Of a DNA stretch of 64,000 nt, positions 9,065-20,187 are shown in pieces. The DNA lies in NCBI GenBank assembly GCA_002280565.1, contig NCEF01000020.1:1-64000 (forward strand). The letters are read 5' to 3'. The position numbers and the translations under genes are program-made. This stretch comes from Sphingomonas sp. 32-66-10 (GTDB taxonomy: Bacteria; Pseudomonadota; Alphaproteobacteria; Sphingomonadales; Sphingomonadaceae). The notes under the pieces are model-generated. The model did not search any database. It saw nothing but the letters and a program-made list of their open reading frames with translations, and was not told where the DNA came from. Position 1 is the stretch's first letter. Each line of letters opens with the position of its first letter.

Positions 9065-10554
9065 TCGTCCCCGGCAATACCCCGCTTTCCACCTGGAACG
9101 CCATCTATCACGGCGAGCCAGCCCCACTCGACCCGTCCTGCCACGCCAAGGTCGCGGCCAGCGCCGATGCGGTGCAGGCAATCCTCGCCCGGCGCGAGCC
9201 GGTGTACGGGATCAACACCGGCTTCGGTAAGCTCGCCAGCGTCCGCATCGGCGACGACGATCTCGAAACGCTCCAGCGCAACATCGTGCTCAGCCACGCC
9301 GCCGGCGTCGGCGATCCGATGCCCGCCCCAGTCGTGCGCCTGATGATCGCGCTCAAGCTCGCCAGCCTCGCCCAGGGGCATAGCGGGGTGAAGCCCGAAA
9401 CGATCGCGATGCTTCAGGACATGCTCGATCGCGGCATCACGCCGATAATCCCCTCGCAAGGATCGGTCGGCGCCAGCGGCGACCTCGCCCCGCTCGCCCA
9501 TCTCGCCGCCGCGATGATCGGCGTGGGGGAAGTCGAGATGGGCCCGCGCCGCATGCCCGCGCGCACCATGCTCGGGGGCCTGACGCTCGGCCCCAAGGAA
9601 GGCCTCGCGCTGCTCAACGGCACCCAGTTCAGCACCGCCTATGCGCTGGCCGCCCTGTTCGAGACCGAAAAGCTGTTCCGCGCCGCGCTCGTCACCGGGG
9701 CGCTGTCGACCGAAGCGGCAAAAGGCTCCGACACCCCGTTCGATCCACGCATCCACCAAGTACGCGGCCATCGCGGCCAGATCGAGGTAGCAGCGGCGCT
9801 TGCTGGCCTCATGGAAGGCTCCGCCATCCGCGCCTCGCACCGCGACGGCGATGAGCGCGTGCAGGACCCCTATTGCCTGCGCTGCCAGCCCCAGGTGATG
9901 GGCGCCTGCCTCGACCTGATCCGTCAGGCCGCCGCGACATTGGCGATCGAGGCGAACGGCGTCACCGACAACCCGCTGATCTTCACCGACACGGGGGAGG
10001 CGCTGTCCGGAGGCAACTTCCACGCCGAACCCGTCGCATTCGCCGCCGACATGCTCGCCCTCGCTATCTGCGAAATCGGCAGCCTCGCCGAACGCCGTAT
10101 CGCTATGCTGGTCGATCCCGCCCTCTCGGGCCTCCCCGCCTTCCTCACCCCGCGCCCGGGCCTCAACTCCGGCTTCATGATACCGCAGGTCACCGCCGCC
10201 GCCCTGGTCAGCGAAAACAAGCAGCGCGCCCACCCCGCCAGCGTCGATTCGATCCCGACCAGCGCCAATCAGGAGGATCATGTCTCGATGGCCGGCCATG
10301 GCGCACGCCGTCTGCTCGCCATGACCGCCAACCTCGCTCACATCATCGGAATCGAATATCTCGCGGCGGTGCAGGGCTGCGACTTCCACGCCCCGCTGAC
10401 ATCCAGCGCCCCGCTCGAAGCAGCCCGCACCCTGCTGCGTGATCAGGTGCCGACGCTGGAGGATGACCGCCATTTCGCCCCCGACATCGCGCTGGCGACA
10501 GCGCTGGTGACGAGCGGCGCGCTGGGCGAGGGGTTGCCGGGAGTCGCGCCATGA
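9061..10554 (+). CDS. hutH: Histidine ammonia-lyase HutH
   Basis: A 497-residue lyase that deaminates L-histidine to trans-urocanate and ammonia, the entry step of the pathway. The MIO cofactor tripeptide Ala-Ser-Gly is present in [16 protein letters not shown]. Other family motifs are [26 protein letters not shown] and [12 protein letters not shown]. The ATG overlaps the hutI stop by 4 bp. An open frame continues 205 codons upstream inside hutI, but it lacks family similarity and is a shadow. Length and motifs match intact family members. Its product urocanate is both HutU substrate and the expected HutC inducer. Confidence 0.97.
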   Translation: MIVPGNTPLSTWNAIYHGEPAPLDPSCHAKVAASADAVQAILARREPVYGINTGFGKLASVRIGDDDLETLQRNIVLSHAAGVGDPMPAPVVRLMIALKLASLAQGHSGVKPETIAMLQDMLDRGITPIIPSQGSVGASGDLAPLAHLAAAMIGVGEVEMGPRRMPARTMLGGLTLGPKEGLALLNGTQFSTAYALAALFETEKLFRAALVTGALSTEAAKGSDTPFDPRIHQVRGHRGQIEVAAALAGLMEGSAIRASHRDGDERVQDPYCLRCQPQVMGACLDLIRQAAATLAIEANGVTDNPLIFTDTGEALSGGNFHAEPVAFAADMLALAICEIGSLAERRIAMLVDPALSGLPAFLTPRPGLNSGFMIPQVTAAALVSENKQRAHPASVDSIPTSANQEDHVSMAGHGARRLLAMTANLAHIIGIEYLAAVQGCDFHAPLTSSAPLEAARTLLRDQVPTLEDDRHFAPDIALATALVTSGALGEGLPGVAP

Positions 10555-11347
10555 TCGTCACCGTCCGCAACGAAGGCCCGCTGATCGTCAGCATCCCACA
10601 TGCCGGCCTCGAAATTCCCGCCGACATCGCCCCCGCGCTGATCTCCCCCGCCCGCGCACGCTACGACGCCGACCTCTATGTCGACCAGCTCTACGCCTTC
10701 GCGTTTCAGCTTGGCGCGACCATCGTCCGCACCACCACCTCGCGCACGGTGATCGACGTCAACCGCGACCCCAGCGGCGCCACCCTCTACCCCGGCCAGT
10801 TCACTACCGGCCTGTGTCCGACCGAGACGTTCGACGGCGACCCGCTCTACCACCCCGGCAGGGAACCCGGCGCACCCGAAATCGCCCGCCGCCGCGAAGC
10901 CTATTTCGACCCCTATCACGCCGCCCTGCGCGCCGAGATCGACCGCCTGCGCGCGCTTCACCCGGCAATCGTCCTCTACGAAGCGCATTCGATCCGCAGC
11001 GTGGTGCCCCAGCTGTTCGATGGCCGCCTGCCCGAATTCAACATCGGCACCAATAGCGGCCAGTCCTGCGCCCCCGAACTCGCCCAATCCATCGCCGCGA
11101 TCTGCGCCGAGCAACAGCGCAGCCATGTGATCGACGGCCGCTTCAAGGGCGGCTGGACCACGCGCCATTACGGCCAGCCGGAACAGGGCGTCCATGCCAT
11201 CCAGATGGAGCTGGCGATGCGCACCTATGTCACCGAAGTGCCCGCCGCCAACTGGCCCCCGCGCTGGGACGACATTCACGCCGCACAGGCGCACGCCACG
11301 CTCCGCCCGATCCTCACCGCCGCCATCGACTTCGCGAAAGCTCAAGC

Positions 11348-11351
<4 letters not shown>
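10551..11351 (+). CDS. hutG: N-formylglutamate deformylase HutG
   Basis: A 266-residue hydrolase that releases formate from N-formyl-L-glutamate to give L-glutamate, the last step of the pathway. It has the N-formylglutamate amidohydrolase features [27 protein letters not shown] and LYEAHSIRS, plus a C-terminal [11 protein letters not shown] with [12 protein letters not shown]. This is the metal-dependent deformylase family found with HutF, not the arginase-like formimidase. Its start overlaps hutH and its stop overlaps hutU, each by 4 bp, implying coupled translation of the operon. Confidence 0.95.
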
Positions 11352-13003
<1,652 letters not shown>

Positions 13004-13016
13004 CCCGGCCGAGATG

Positions 13017-13325
13017 CTATTTCGATCCTCTTATGTCGCGCCAATATTCGTCGGCAACATCCGCGTCGATCTCGACCGGCATTCCGCTCCCCGGATGCAG
13101 CCGGTCGGCACCATCTTTACGCGGCCCCGAAATCCAAAAATGATCGCCATTATCTTCGGCGACGTGATTATATTTATATCCGCTTCCTACCCTGCCGAAT
13201 GTTCGCCCCTGATAGTGAATAGAGCGTCCGGATTTTGAAAATGTCACCCGGCCGATCCTGGCCGGACCATTGAGCCCTTCCGACTTGTCCTCGATGTACA
13301 TGATACGGGTCTTGGGCTTCGGCAT
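13017..13325 (-). CDS. Conserved hypothetical protein, 102 aa
   Basis: A soluble, charged 102-residue protein starting MPKPKTRIMYIEDKSEGL, with central VTFSKSGRSIHYQGRTF and a C-terminus around DEYWRDIRG. I recognise it as a widespread small family of unknown function that appears in databases under misleading enzyme names (DXP synthase), with no sequence basis for that activity. No signal peptide or membrane segment is visible. It is convergent with hutU. The AT content around its start is higher than in the neighbours, consistent with a separate promoter or acquisition. Confidence 0.75.
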   Translation of the reverse strand: MPKPKTRIMYIEDKSEGLNGPARIGRVTFSKSGRSIHYQGRTFGRVGSGYKYNHVAEDNGDHFWISGPRKDGADRLHPGSGMPVEIDADVADEYWRDIRGSK

Positions 13326-13362
13326 GGTGTTTATTCTGTCAGCAATCCAGCAAATTGGGAAG

Positions 13363-13739
13363 CTACCTTACCAAGCCCCGCCCCCGCCAGTTCGCCACGT
13401 GCGCCCCGGCCAGCAGCAAACTCCCTGCCACCGTCACGCCGGTCTCGACCGCAACCCACTCCTCGAACGCCAACCCCGCCGCCAGCAGCGCCAACCCCGC
13501 CGCCCCGACGAACAACGGCGTCAGGCCGCGATGCCGCCGCCACCCGTCACCCAGCGCAACCGCGCTGACCGGTAGCGCGAACGCCAGAACAGCAAGGTGG
13601 AACCCCTCGCCAGGTCGAGCCGCGCCGCCAGTGCGGGCAATGCGGCGATCACGATCGGCAGCGCCAGGCAGTGGATCAGGCACAGCACAGAAGCGCCCAC
13701 CGCCAGCCCGTCAAACCACTTCGCCACCATCACCCGCAT
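13363..13739 (-). pseudogene. merC: MerC-domain membrane protein, frameshifted
   Basis: The 5' part (from ATG 13739) encodes FDGLAVGASVLCLIHCLALP, the MerC helix with a Cys pair that in known MerC proteins handles mercuric ion. It then leaves frame near 13608. A second frame resumes with EGFHLAVLAFALPVSAVALG and runs to TAG at 13363, supplying the remaining helices. Inserting one base between 13608 and 13609 restores a continuous reading, LDLAEGFHLAV, which matches my memory of the family (LPEGFHLA). So either one base has been lost in the genome or in the assembly. The intact protein would be about 125 residues with four membrane helices. No mer regulator or reductase is nearby. Confidence 0.75.
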
Positions 13740-13787
13740 CGCAAACTCCTTCGTTCGCAGCGCAGATGATACTTTGTCACATAAATT

Positions 13788-14663
13788 TCAACCGCCCGCG
13801 AGCGGCGGCGCCTCGGGCGGCAGGGCCGCGTTGCGCCAGCGCGCCACCGGCACCGTCGTCACCGCACCCTCTTCCGAGCGCCGCCGCTGGATCAGCGTCG
13901 CGCCCTGCTGCACCGTATCGCCGATCTTCGCCCGCACCCGGACCCAGTACGTATTCGAGCTGAACGCCGTCCCCGGCGGCTGACTGACCTTAAGGTCGGA
14001 CAGGTCGCGCAAGGTGATCTGCCCGTTGCGCTTGCGGATCGCGACGATACGCTCGGCCGCGACCGGATCGCCGATCAGGAACGCGAGCAATTCCTCGTCC
14101 GCCGCATTCAGGTTGATCGTGGTCTTGCCGGGCAGCGCCGTCACCATCCGCTCCAGCCGGGCAATCGCCGCCGGGTCCGCGCCGGGGATCAGCCGGATCG
14201 GCCGGATGTCGCTGACCGGCCCTTGCGTGCGGATATAGGCAATCGCCTCGACCGTCTGTTGCTCGTCCAGCCCCGCGATCCGCGCCAGCTTCTGGAACAG
14301 GATCACCGGCACCGCGTCGCCACTGCGCAGCATGTTGACGTTGAACCGCCCCTCCGCGTCGCTGACCGCCAGATCGAACGTGCCCCCATCGATCGTCGCG
14401 CCATTGGCCCCGATCGACGCCCAGTCCTCCCCCGCATGGTCTACCTGCGGCGCGGCCAGCGCATCGCGTTGCAATGCCGCAAGCGCCGACAGCTCGCCCC
14501 CGCGCACGATCGCCGCCGCCCGCGCGGCCTCGCGACTGCGCAAGGCCCGGTCCAGCGCCAGCTCCTCGCGCCCGATCATCAGGAGGACCAGCCCGCTCGC
14601 GATGGCGACGAACATCAGCACATTGACCAGGATCATGCCCTGTTCGTCGTCGCGCCGGGTCAT
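13788..14663 (-). CDS. gspK: Type II secretion system minor pseudopilin GspK
   Basis: A 291-residue inner-membrane pseudopilin that caps the tip of the type II pseudopilus. The N-terminus shows a short leader before the prepilin site (RRDDEQG followed by MILVNVLMFVAIASGLVLL), here with Met rather than Phe after the cleavage Gly. The large periplasmic region contains the helix-hairpin-helix-like segment TINLNAADEELLAFL typical of GspK. It overlaps the gspJ stop by 4 bp and is the last gene of the SBP-gspJ-gspK unit. In known systems K forms a tip complex with I and J, both also encoded here. Confidence 0.93.
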   Translation of the reverse strand: MTRRDDEQGMILVNVLMFVAIASGLVLLMIGREELALDRALRSREAARAAAIVRGGELSALAALQRDALAAPQVDHAGEDWASIGANGATIDGGTFDLAVSDAEGRFNVNMLRSGDAVPVILFQKLARIAGLDEQQTVEAIAYIRTQGPVSDIRPIRLIPGADPAAIARLERMVTALPGKTTINLNAADEELLAFLIGDPVAAERIVAIRKRNGQITLRDLSDLKVSQPPGTAFSSNTYWVRVRAKIGDTVQQGATLIQRRRSEEGAVTTVPVARWRNAALPPEAPPLAGG

Positions 14664-15202
14664 TGCGGTTCGTCCTGCGGCTTGACCGGCAGCGCGACGA
14701 CGCGGCGTAACGTCCCCTGCGGCCCGCGCTCCCCCGCTAGCTGCATCTCGACCTGCACCGCGCGCGGCCAGTCGTCCTTGCGATCCTCATTCGGGGGCCA
14801 GCGATCGACCCAGTTTTGTCCGTCCAGGAATCGCCAGCGCACCCCGCTCACCCCGGTCAGCAACAGCTGGGGCTGCGGCGCGGCACGGACCAATGCGCCT
14901 CCGGTCGCGGCATAGCGAAGCGGCACCGGCGGGCCGCCCATCCCGGCAGCGACACGGGTAAAGGCGATGTTGCTGCCCCTGCCGCTGACCGCACCACGCG
15001 TAATCTGGTCGAGGTCGCTCTGCAGCACGAACATCGTCCGCTGAATCGCTGCGGTCCGATCGAGCCGTCCCTCGGTCCGCTCCTGCGTCGTCATCACGCT
15101 GTTGAGCAGGGTCAGCCCCGCCACCGCGATCAGCGCGAACAGCCCCAGCGAAATGATGAGTTCGAGCAGGGTAAACCCCTCCTCGCCCGATCCCTCTTTC
15201 AC
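14660..15202 (-). CDS. gspJ: Type II secretion system minor pseudopilin GspJ
   Basis: A 180-residue pseudopilin with a classical prepilin peptidase site, EEGFTLLELIISLGLFALIA: cleavage after Gly, Phe+1 and Glu+5. Later residues include a tip-complex-like region with WRFLDGQNWVDRWPP. It should be processed by a GspO-type peptidase, which is not in the window. The start overlaps the stop of the periplasmic binding protein gene and the stop overlaps gspK, each by 4 bp. The role is assembly of the pseudopilus tip. Confidence 0.93.
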   Translation of the reverse strand: MKEGSGEEGFTLLELIISLGLFALIAVAGLTLLNSVMTTQERTEGRLDRTAAIQRTMFVLQSDLDQITRGAVSGRGSNIAFTRVAAGMGGPPVPLRYAATGGALVRAAPQPQLLLTGVSGVRWRFLDGQNWVDRWPPNEDRKDDWPRAVQVEMQLAGERGPQGTLRRVVALPVKPQDEPQ

Positions 15203-16263
15203 GCCCCCAGGCTCACCGCCACCGGCTCATAACCCTGCGCCCCGGCGACCAGGATCGCCAGCTCGCGCGCCACGCTCCCGTCGCTGCGGAAGCGCGCATT
15301 GCCGGTGATACAGGGGTAGCTGGTCTCGGCCAGCAACGCCGCCTCATCGAGCGCGCCCTTCGCCCGCAAGGCCTTGACCACCCCGCCGGCGTCATAGGCC
15401 AGCGCCGACAGCGCCCCGGGCGTGCCGCCATGGCGCGACCGGAACTCGGCGGCGAATTTGCCGAATGCCGCCGGATCCGGACTCGCAATCCACGCACCGT
15501 CCAGCGTCTCCAGCGCCGTCGGTCGATGATCGAGCGCTTGCACCGTCCCCAGGAGCTGAACGCCCGTACCCTTCAAACTGCGCGCCGCCGACAGCACCGT
15601 CTCGCTGCTGCCGGGCAACAATACCGCGTCCGGCGCATCCCCTGCGGCGGGCAGTGGCTGCCCCTCGAGCACGGTCAGAGATCGCACATCCAGCCCGACC
15701 TCGCTCTGCATCTTACCCGCCGCCAGCGCCGCTGCGACGCTCCATGGCGATCCGTCATCGACCACCACCACGCTGCGCACCCCGCGCGATCGGGCATAGC
15801 GCAGCACCGCGCTGGTCACCTGAGCGGGCGTAATCCCGAACACGAAACTGCCCGGCCCGCGCGCCACGGCATTGTTGGTAAAGGCAATCACCGGCACCCG
15901 CCGTGCGACCTCTGCCGTGACCGCATTCAGCTCCTCGGCGGTCACCGGCCCCAGGATCATCGCAGCTTTGGCCTTCAGCGCATTGCGTGCCGCAAGCGCC
16001 GCGCCCTCGGCCGTCCCGCCGGTATCATAAGCCGTGATTTCAGGGCCAGAATCAGCGAGCAACACCGCCTGACGCATGCTAAGGCCCAGCGCGGCGCGCG
16101 GCCCCGAAAGGGGCAGCAGCAACGCCACCGGCCGCTTGTCACGCTTGACCTTGTCGGCCGCGAAGACAGAGGGACCAGCGAGCAATGCCGACGGCAATAC
16201 CAGCCCCGATCCCAGAGCGGTCAGCAGCGCACGGCGGCGAATCGGCGGCATTGTCACGGGCAT
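15199..16263 (-). CDS. Periplasmic binding protein-like (Peripla_BP_6 / LpoA-type)
   Basis: A 354-residue exported protein. The N-terminus RRRALLTALGSGLVLPSALL resembles a Tat or Sec signal, with a possible twin-arginine. The mature part, starting KRPVALLLPLSGPRAALGLSMRQAVLLA, has the type I periplasmic-binding fold of branched-chain amino acid receptors, the fold also used by the penicillin-binding protein activator LpoA. No ABC transporter genes are present. It heads an operon with gspJ and gspK through a 4-bp overlap, so a role in peptidoglycan remodelling around the secretion machine is more plausible than nutrient uptake; that is inference. A start at 16251 is also possible. Confidence 0.8.
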   Translation of the reverse strand: MPVTMPPIRRRALLTALGSGLVLPSALLAGPSVFAADKVKRDKRPVALLLPLSGPRAALGLSMRQAVLLADSGPEITAYDTGGTAEGAALAARNALKAKAAMILGPVTAEELNAVTAEVARRVPVIAFTNNAVARGPGSFVFGITPAQVTSAVLRYARSRGVRSVVVVDDGSPWSVAAALAAGKMQSEVGLDVRSLTVLEGQPLPAAGDAPDAVLLPGSSETVLSAARSLKGTGVQLLGTVQALDHRPTALETLDGAWIASPDPAAFGKFAAEFRSRHGGTPGALSALAYDAGGVVKALRAKGALDEAALLAETSYPCITGNARFRSDGSVARELAILVAGAQGYEPVAVSLGA

Positions 16264-16958
16264 CCTGGTCAGCTCGGCGGCGTCTTACCGTCTTCGTGGT
16301 GCTGGGCATAGCCGCTTATGCCCTCGCCATGGTCGCAACCATCCCCGCCAGCGTGATCGTCAAGAACCGTCCCTGGCGCACCGGCGTTGCCGGTACCGTA
16401 TGGAATGGCGAAGTCGGGGTCGCAGGCGGCAGCAAGTTCGAATGGCACTGGGCGCCCTTGCGCTCGCTCACCAGCCTCGCCTTCGCGGCGGATTGGACCG
16501 CGACCGGCCCCGACACCGACATGGGGGGCCGCGCGCTGGCCGGGTTCAGCAACACCGTGCTCGACAAGGTCAGCGGCAGCGCGCATTCGACGATGCTACA
16601 GGCGCTCCAGCCCAACCTCCCCTTCACCTGCGACATGGTGATGCAGCTCGAATTCGACCGGATCGCGGTCGGCGGCTCAAGCCAGGGCATCGACGGCCGC
16701 CTCACCACCGACGCCGGCACCTGCACCCCGAAGGGCGGCGGCGCTGCAGTCCCCGTCCCTCCATTGCTGCTGGTCTCCGAAAAGATCGGCACCACCACCC
16801 AGATCCGCCTCACCCCCCGCGCCCAGCAGCGTCAAACCCTGATGACCGCGACGCTCAGCGAGGACGGCCAGCTCACGATCCGCATGACGCCAGAGGGCGC
16901 GCGCATCCTGCCCTTCGCCGGTCTCCCCGCCGGGGCGAGCATTGCCGGGGAGCTGTAG
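16185..16958 (+). CDS. gspN: Type II secretion system protein GspN
   Basis: A bitopic inner-membrane protein of up to 257 residues with one N-terminal helix (LTVFVVLGIAAYALAMVATIP) and a periplasmic domain in the GspN family style (TVWNGEVGVAGGSKFEWHWAPLRSL). GspN is an accessory T2SS component found in some proteobacteria; its exact role is unsettled. The start is uncertain. ATG 16185 overlaps the divergent binding-protein gene by 79 bp and gives a long cytoplasmic tail, whereas TTG 16251 would leave the ~10 residues usual before the helix. It is convergent with gspF. Confidence 0.85.
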   Translation: MPTAIPAPIPERSAAHGGESAALSRASWSARRRLTVFVVLGIAAYALAMVATIPASVIVKNRPWRTGVAGTVWNGEVGVAGGSKFEWHWAPLRSLTSLAFAADWTATGPDTDMGGRALAGFSNTVLDKVSGSAHSTMLQALQPNLPFTCDMVMQLEFDRIAVGGSSQGIDGRLTTDAGTCTPKGGGAAVPVPPLLLVSEKIGTTTQIRLTPRAQQRQTLMTATLSEDGQLTIRMTPEGARILPFAGLPAGASIAGEL

Positions 16959-16962
16959 CAGA

Positions 16963-16987
16963 AATCCTCCCCGTTCCGGGGAGGATT
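16963..16987. terminator. Perfect 11-bp hairpin between convergent gspN and gspF
   Basis: AATCCTCCCCG (16963-16973), loop TTC, CGGGGAGGATT (16977-16987). The stem is symmetric, so it could end transcription from both sides. The sequence resembles the outer hairpin of the 50-nt repeats at 45846 and 54841, so it may be a half copy of that repeat adopted as a terminator. Confidence 0.6.
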
Positions 16988-16994
16988 GCCACAC

Positions 16995-18218
16995 CTACAA
17001 CGTCACCAGATCGTTCAGATTGATGATCGGCAGCAGGATCGCCAGCACCATCATCAGCACCATCCCGCCCATCAGCAGCAGCACCATCGGCTCGACCAGC
17101 GCGACCAGCGCGGTCGTGATCGCGTCCAGCTCGCGATCCAGTTCGTCCGCAGCGCGGGACAGCGCCGGGCCGAGCTTCCCCGACGCCTCACCCGACGCGA
17201 CGATCGCGGTCAGCATCAGCGGAAAGACGCCCGCTTCGGCCATCGCCGCGCGCAGGCTGATCCCTTCACGCACCCGTGCCGCGACATGCATCGCCCGCGC
17301 GCGCACCCACAGGTTGGGCGTCACCGCCGCCGCCGCGTGCAGCGCATCGACCAACGGCACCGCGCTCTCGACCAATGTCGCCAGGCTCCCGGCGAAGCGC
17401 GCGGCATTGTGCTGGCGGGAAAAGCGCTTGAACGGCCAGCGCTCGGTAAAGCCGCGATGGACCCTCAACCGGTTCGCCGGAATCGCCGCCCAGCGGTTGA
17501 ACACGAAATACCCCGCCAGCCCCGCAATCAGAAGATACAGCCCCCAGGCCTGCAGAAACCCCGATACCGCGATCAATATGCGGGTCAGCAGCGGCAGGTC
17601 GGTGCCGCGCGACACGAACACATTGACGATGTCCGGGATGACGTAAACCAGCAACAGCACGATCACGCCCAGCGACACCGTCGCCAGCAGACCGGGATAG
17701 AGCAGGGCCAGCTGCAATTTCTGCGCATTCGCCTGCCGGTTCTCGACGAAATGGGCAAGGTGGCCGAGCACTTCGGTGAGCTTCCCCGACGCCTCCCCCG
17801 CCGCAACCGATGCGCGGTAGAATTCGGGAAAGGTCTTGGGATGCGTCGCAAGCGCGCTGGCAAAGCTGCGCCCGTCCAGGATCGCGCCGCGCACCTCCAT
17901 CAGGATGCCCGAAACCCGCTGCGTCTCCGACTGGTTCGCCGCCAGCCGCAGTGCTTCCTCGACCGGAATGTCCGATCCGACCAGCGTCGAAATCTGCCGT
18001 GTCGCCGTCGCCAGTTCGCGCGCGCTCATGCCCGACCGGCCGAGCTTGGGCAGCTGGATCGACCCGATCGACCGCCGCTCCCCCGCTGCCTCGACCGCGA
18101 GCGGGAGCAGCCCCTGATCGCGCAGCATCGCCCGCGCCGCGACGGCGCTGGAGGCTTCGACGGTGCCTTTTTTCTGCGCGCCGCTGCGATCGGCGGCGCG
18201 ATAAGTGAAGGCGGGCAT
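16995..18218 (-). CDS. gspF: Type II secretion inner-membrane platform protein GspF
   Basis: A 407-residue polytopic protein with two homologous T2SSF domains. The first is around residues 70-190 (TRQISTLVGSDIPVEEALRL ... SVAAGEASGKLTEVL), the second around 270-395 (FAGSLATLVESAVPLVDAL ... IVASGEASGKLGPAL). Three hydrophobic helices are visible: LLYPGLLATVSLGVIVLLLVYV, a middle one, and the C-terminal VLLLMGGMVLMMVLAILLPI. GspF sits at the centre of the platform and contacts the GspE ATPase and GspL. Its start overlaps the gspE stop by one base (TAATG). It is the last gene of the gspL-M-E-F unit. Confidence 0.95.
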   Translation of the reverse strand: MPAFTYRAADRSGAQKKGTVEASSAVAARAMLRDQGLLPLAVEAAGERRSIGSIQLPKLGRSGMSARELATATRQISTLVGSDIPVEEALRLAANQSETQRVSGILMEVRGAILDGRSFASALATHPKTFPEFYRASVAAGEASGKLTEVLGHLAHFVENRQANAQKLQLALLYPGLLATVSLGVIVLLLVYVIPDIVNVFVSRGTDLPLLTRILIAVSGFLQAWGLYLLIAGLAGYFVFNRWAAIPANRLRVHRGFTERWPFKRFSRQHNAARFAGSLATLVESAVPLVDALHAAAAVTPNLWVRARAMHVAARVREGISLRAAMAEAGVFPLMLTAIVASGEASGKLGPALSRAADELDRELDAITTALVALVEPMVLLLMGGMVLMMVLAILLPIINLNDLVTL

Positions 18219-19693
18219 TAGCCCTCTTCCCTCACCACGCGCGCAACTTCCTCGACCGTCGTCACCCCCGCGCGCACCTTGTCGACGCCATCGTCGAGCA
18301 GCGAGGGATTGTGCCGCCGGGCATGTGTCTCGATCGCAGCCTCGGATGCGCCCTCATGGATCATCGCCTGGAGCTTCTCGTCCACCGCGATCACCTCATA
18401 CAGCCCGGCGCGGCCACGATAGCCGTCGCCATGGCAGTCATCGCAGCCAACCGCGCGCCACAGTTTCTTGCCAGGCTTCAGCGCCCCGCCCAACAACAGC
18501 GAATCCCCCTCGCTCGCCACATCCTGCCGCCGACAGCTTGGGCACAGCCGTCGCACCAGCCGCTGCGCCGCGACCCCGACCAGCATCGGCGCGAGCAAAT
18601 AGCGCTCGACGCCCATGTCGATCAACCGCGTCACCGATCCGACCGCGCTGTTGGTGTGCAGCGTCGACAGCACGAAATGCCCGGTCATCGCCGATCGCAC
18701 CGCGACCTCGGCCGTTTCCTGATCGCGGATTTCGCCGACCATGATCACATCGGGATCCTGCCGCAAAATCGCGCGCAGGCCGCGGGCAAAGGTCATGCCG
18801 GTGCGCGTGTTCACCTGGGTCTGAGCAACCCCGGCCAGTTCATATTCAATGGGATCTTCGACCGTCATGATATTGCGTTTGCGGTCGTTCAGCCGGTGAA
18901 GCGCGGCATAAAGGCTGGTCGTCTTGCCCGATCCGGTCGGCCCGGTGACCAGCAGCATGCCGTGCGGCCGTTCGAGCAACCGCGCGAACACCGCCCGGTC
19001 CCGCTCGCTCATTCCCAACGCCTCCATGTCGAGGCTGAGCGAACCCTTTTCGAGCAGGCGCATCACCACCCGCTCGCCATGCTGGGTCGGGATGGTCGAT
19101 ACGCGCGCATCGACGTCATGCCCACCGATGCGCAGCGTCACGCGCCCGTCCTGCGGCACGCGCTTTTCCGCAATGTCGAGCTTCGCCATCACCTTGATGC
19201 GGCTGACCAGCAGCGGGGCAAGTTCGCGGCGAGGCTCCAATTTGTCGCGCAGCACCCCATCGATACGGAAGCGCACGACGACACGCTTTTCCTGCGTCTC
19301 GACATGCACGTCCGACGCGCCTTCCTTCACCGCCTCCAGCAACAGCGCGTTGATCAGGCGGATGACGGGGGAATCGTCGCGCGAATCGAGCAGATCATCA
19401 ACCGCCGCCGCACTATCGGCCAGCGCCGCCAGGTCCATGCTGCCCAGGTCCAGCTCCGCCGCTGCCCCGGCGCTGCCCGAATAGCTTGCAGCGAGCGCCT
19501 GGTCGAACGCGGCATCGGCTGCGGCAACAAAGCGCACCCCCGGCGCGATCCGCTGCACCTCAAGCAAGGCATCGAGCGCCGCGTCGGAACGATGCAGGCA
19601 CTCGACCCCGCCCGCGCCGACCCGCAGCACCACGCCATGGTTGCGCGCATAGCTATAGGGCAGGCTCGGCAAATCCATCGTCACGGCGTTCAC
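18218..19693 (-). CDS. gspE: Type II secretion ATPase GspE
   Basis: A 491-residue cytoplasmic ATPase that powers pseudopilus assembly. Walker A is GPTGSGKTTSLYAALH. The Asp box and Walker B region read ILRQDPDVIMVGEIRDQETAE, the His box STLHTNSAVGSVTRL. A zinc-binding tetracysteine lies in RRLCPSCRRQ and CDDCHGDGYRGRAGLYE. Compared with long GspE proteins the N-terminal domain is short (~130 residues). I start at GTG 19693, which overlaps the gspM stop as GTGA; ATG 19678 five codons later is an alternative. It is encoded with its membrane partners L, M and F. Confidence 0.95.
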   Translation of the reverse strand: MNAVTMDLPSLPYSYARNHGVVLRVGAGGVECLHRSDAALDALLEVQRIAPGVRFVAAADAAFDQALAASYSGSAGAAAELDLGSMDLAALADSAAAVDDLLDSRDDSPVIRLINALLLEAVKEGASDVHVETQEKRVVVRFRIDGVLRDKLEPRRELAPLLVSRIKVMAKLDIAEKRVPQDGRVTLRIGGHDVDARVSTIPTQHGERVVMRLLEKGSLSLDMEALGMSERDRAVFARLLERPHGMLLVTGPTGSGKTTSLYAALHRLNDRKRNIMTVEDPIEYELAGVAQTQVNTRTGMTFARGLRAILRQDPDVIMVGEIRDQETAEVAVRSAMTGHFVLSTLHTNSAVGSVTRLIDMGVERYLLAPMLVGVAAQRLVRRLCPSCRRQDVASEGDSLLLGGALKPGKKLWRAVGCDDCHGDGYRGRAGLYEVIAVDEKLQAMIHEGASEAAIETHARRHNPSLLDDGVDKVRAGVTTVEEVARVVREEG

Positions 19694-20187
19694 TGGCCGA
19701 ACTCCACACGCGCGCTCAGCCGGCCCGGCGCGCTGCCCTTGGTCAGCTCGACCCGGCGCGCGCGCAGCACCGTCGTCCGCTCGACTGCCGCGATCCAACC
19801 GACCACGGCTTCATAGCTGGCCTCGGCAACCTGTCCGGTCGCGCCAGCCCCGCCCGGAGTCAGTGTCACGCTCAGCCCCGCCGCGCTCGCCGCCGCTTGC
19901 GCCGCCTCGATCGGTGGGCCTTCGCTCAGCTTGGGTTGAGTGCCCGGCGCAACCAACGTCCCGGCCGCACGCACCCGCGCCGCCAGCGTCTCATGGCTCC
20001 GGATATCGGCAATGGCGTCGGCGCGCGCGCCCTGCAACGGCTTGACGATCCCGAACACCAGGATCAGCGCCGCAAGGATCGCCCCCAGTGTCCCGACCAG
20101 CACCCGCTCGCGCGCGCTCAGGCCACTCCACCAGAGCTGGAACCGCAGGACCGCCGCGTCGATGGTCGGGGAACGTTCGATCTTCAT
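19690..20187 (-). CDS. gspM: Type II secretion platform protein GspM
   Basis: A 165-residue bitopic protein: a short cytoplasmic tail with the family-typical WWSGLSARERVLVGTLG, one membrane helix (AILAALILVFGIVKPL), a coiled segment and a small ferredoxin-like periplasmic domain. GspM pairs with GspL to link the cytoplasmic ATPase to the periplasmic pseudopilus. Both neighbours overlap by 4 bp (gspL stop upstream, gspE start downstream), which supports coordinated synthesis. Confidence 0.92.
   Translation of the reverse strand: MKIERSPTIDAAVLRFQLWWSGLSARERVLVGTLGAILAALILVFGIVKPLQGARADAIADIRSHETLAARVRAAGTLVAPGTQPKLSEGPPIEAAQAAASAAGLSVTLTPGGAGATGQVAEASYEAVVGWIAAVERTTVLRARRVELTKGSAPGRLSARVEFGQ

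Noticed and set aside
13600..13620. Programmed frameshift in merC
   Set aside because: The change needs a -1 step and there is no slippery heptamer or TTT-C site; a lost base is simpler.
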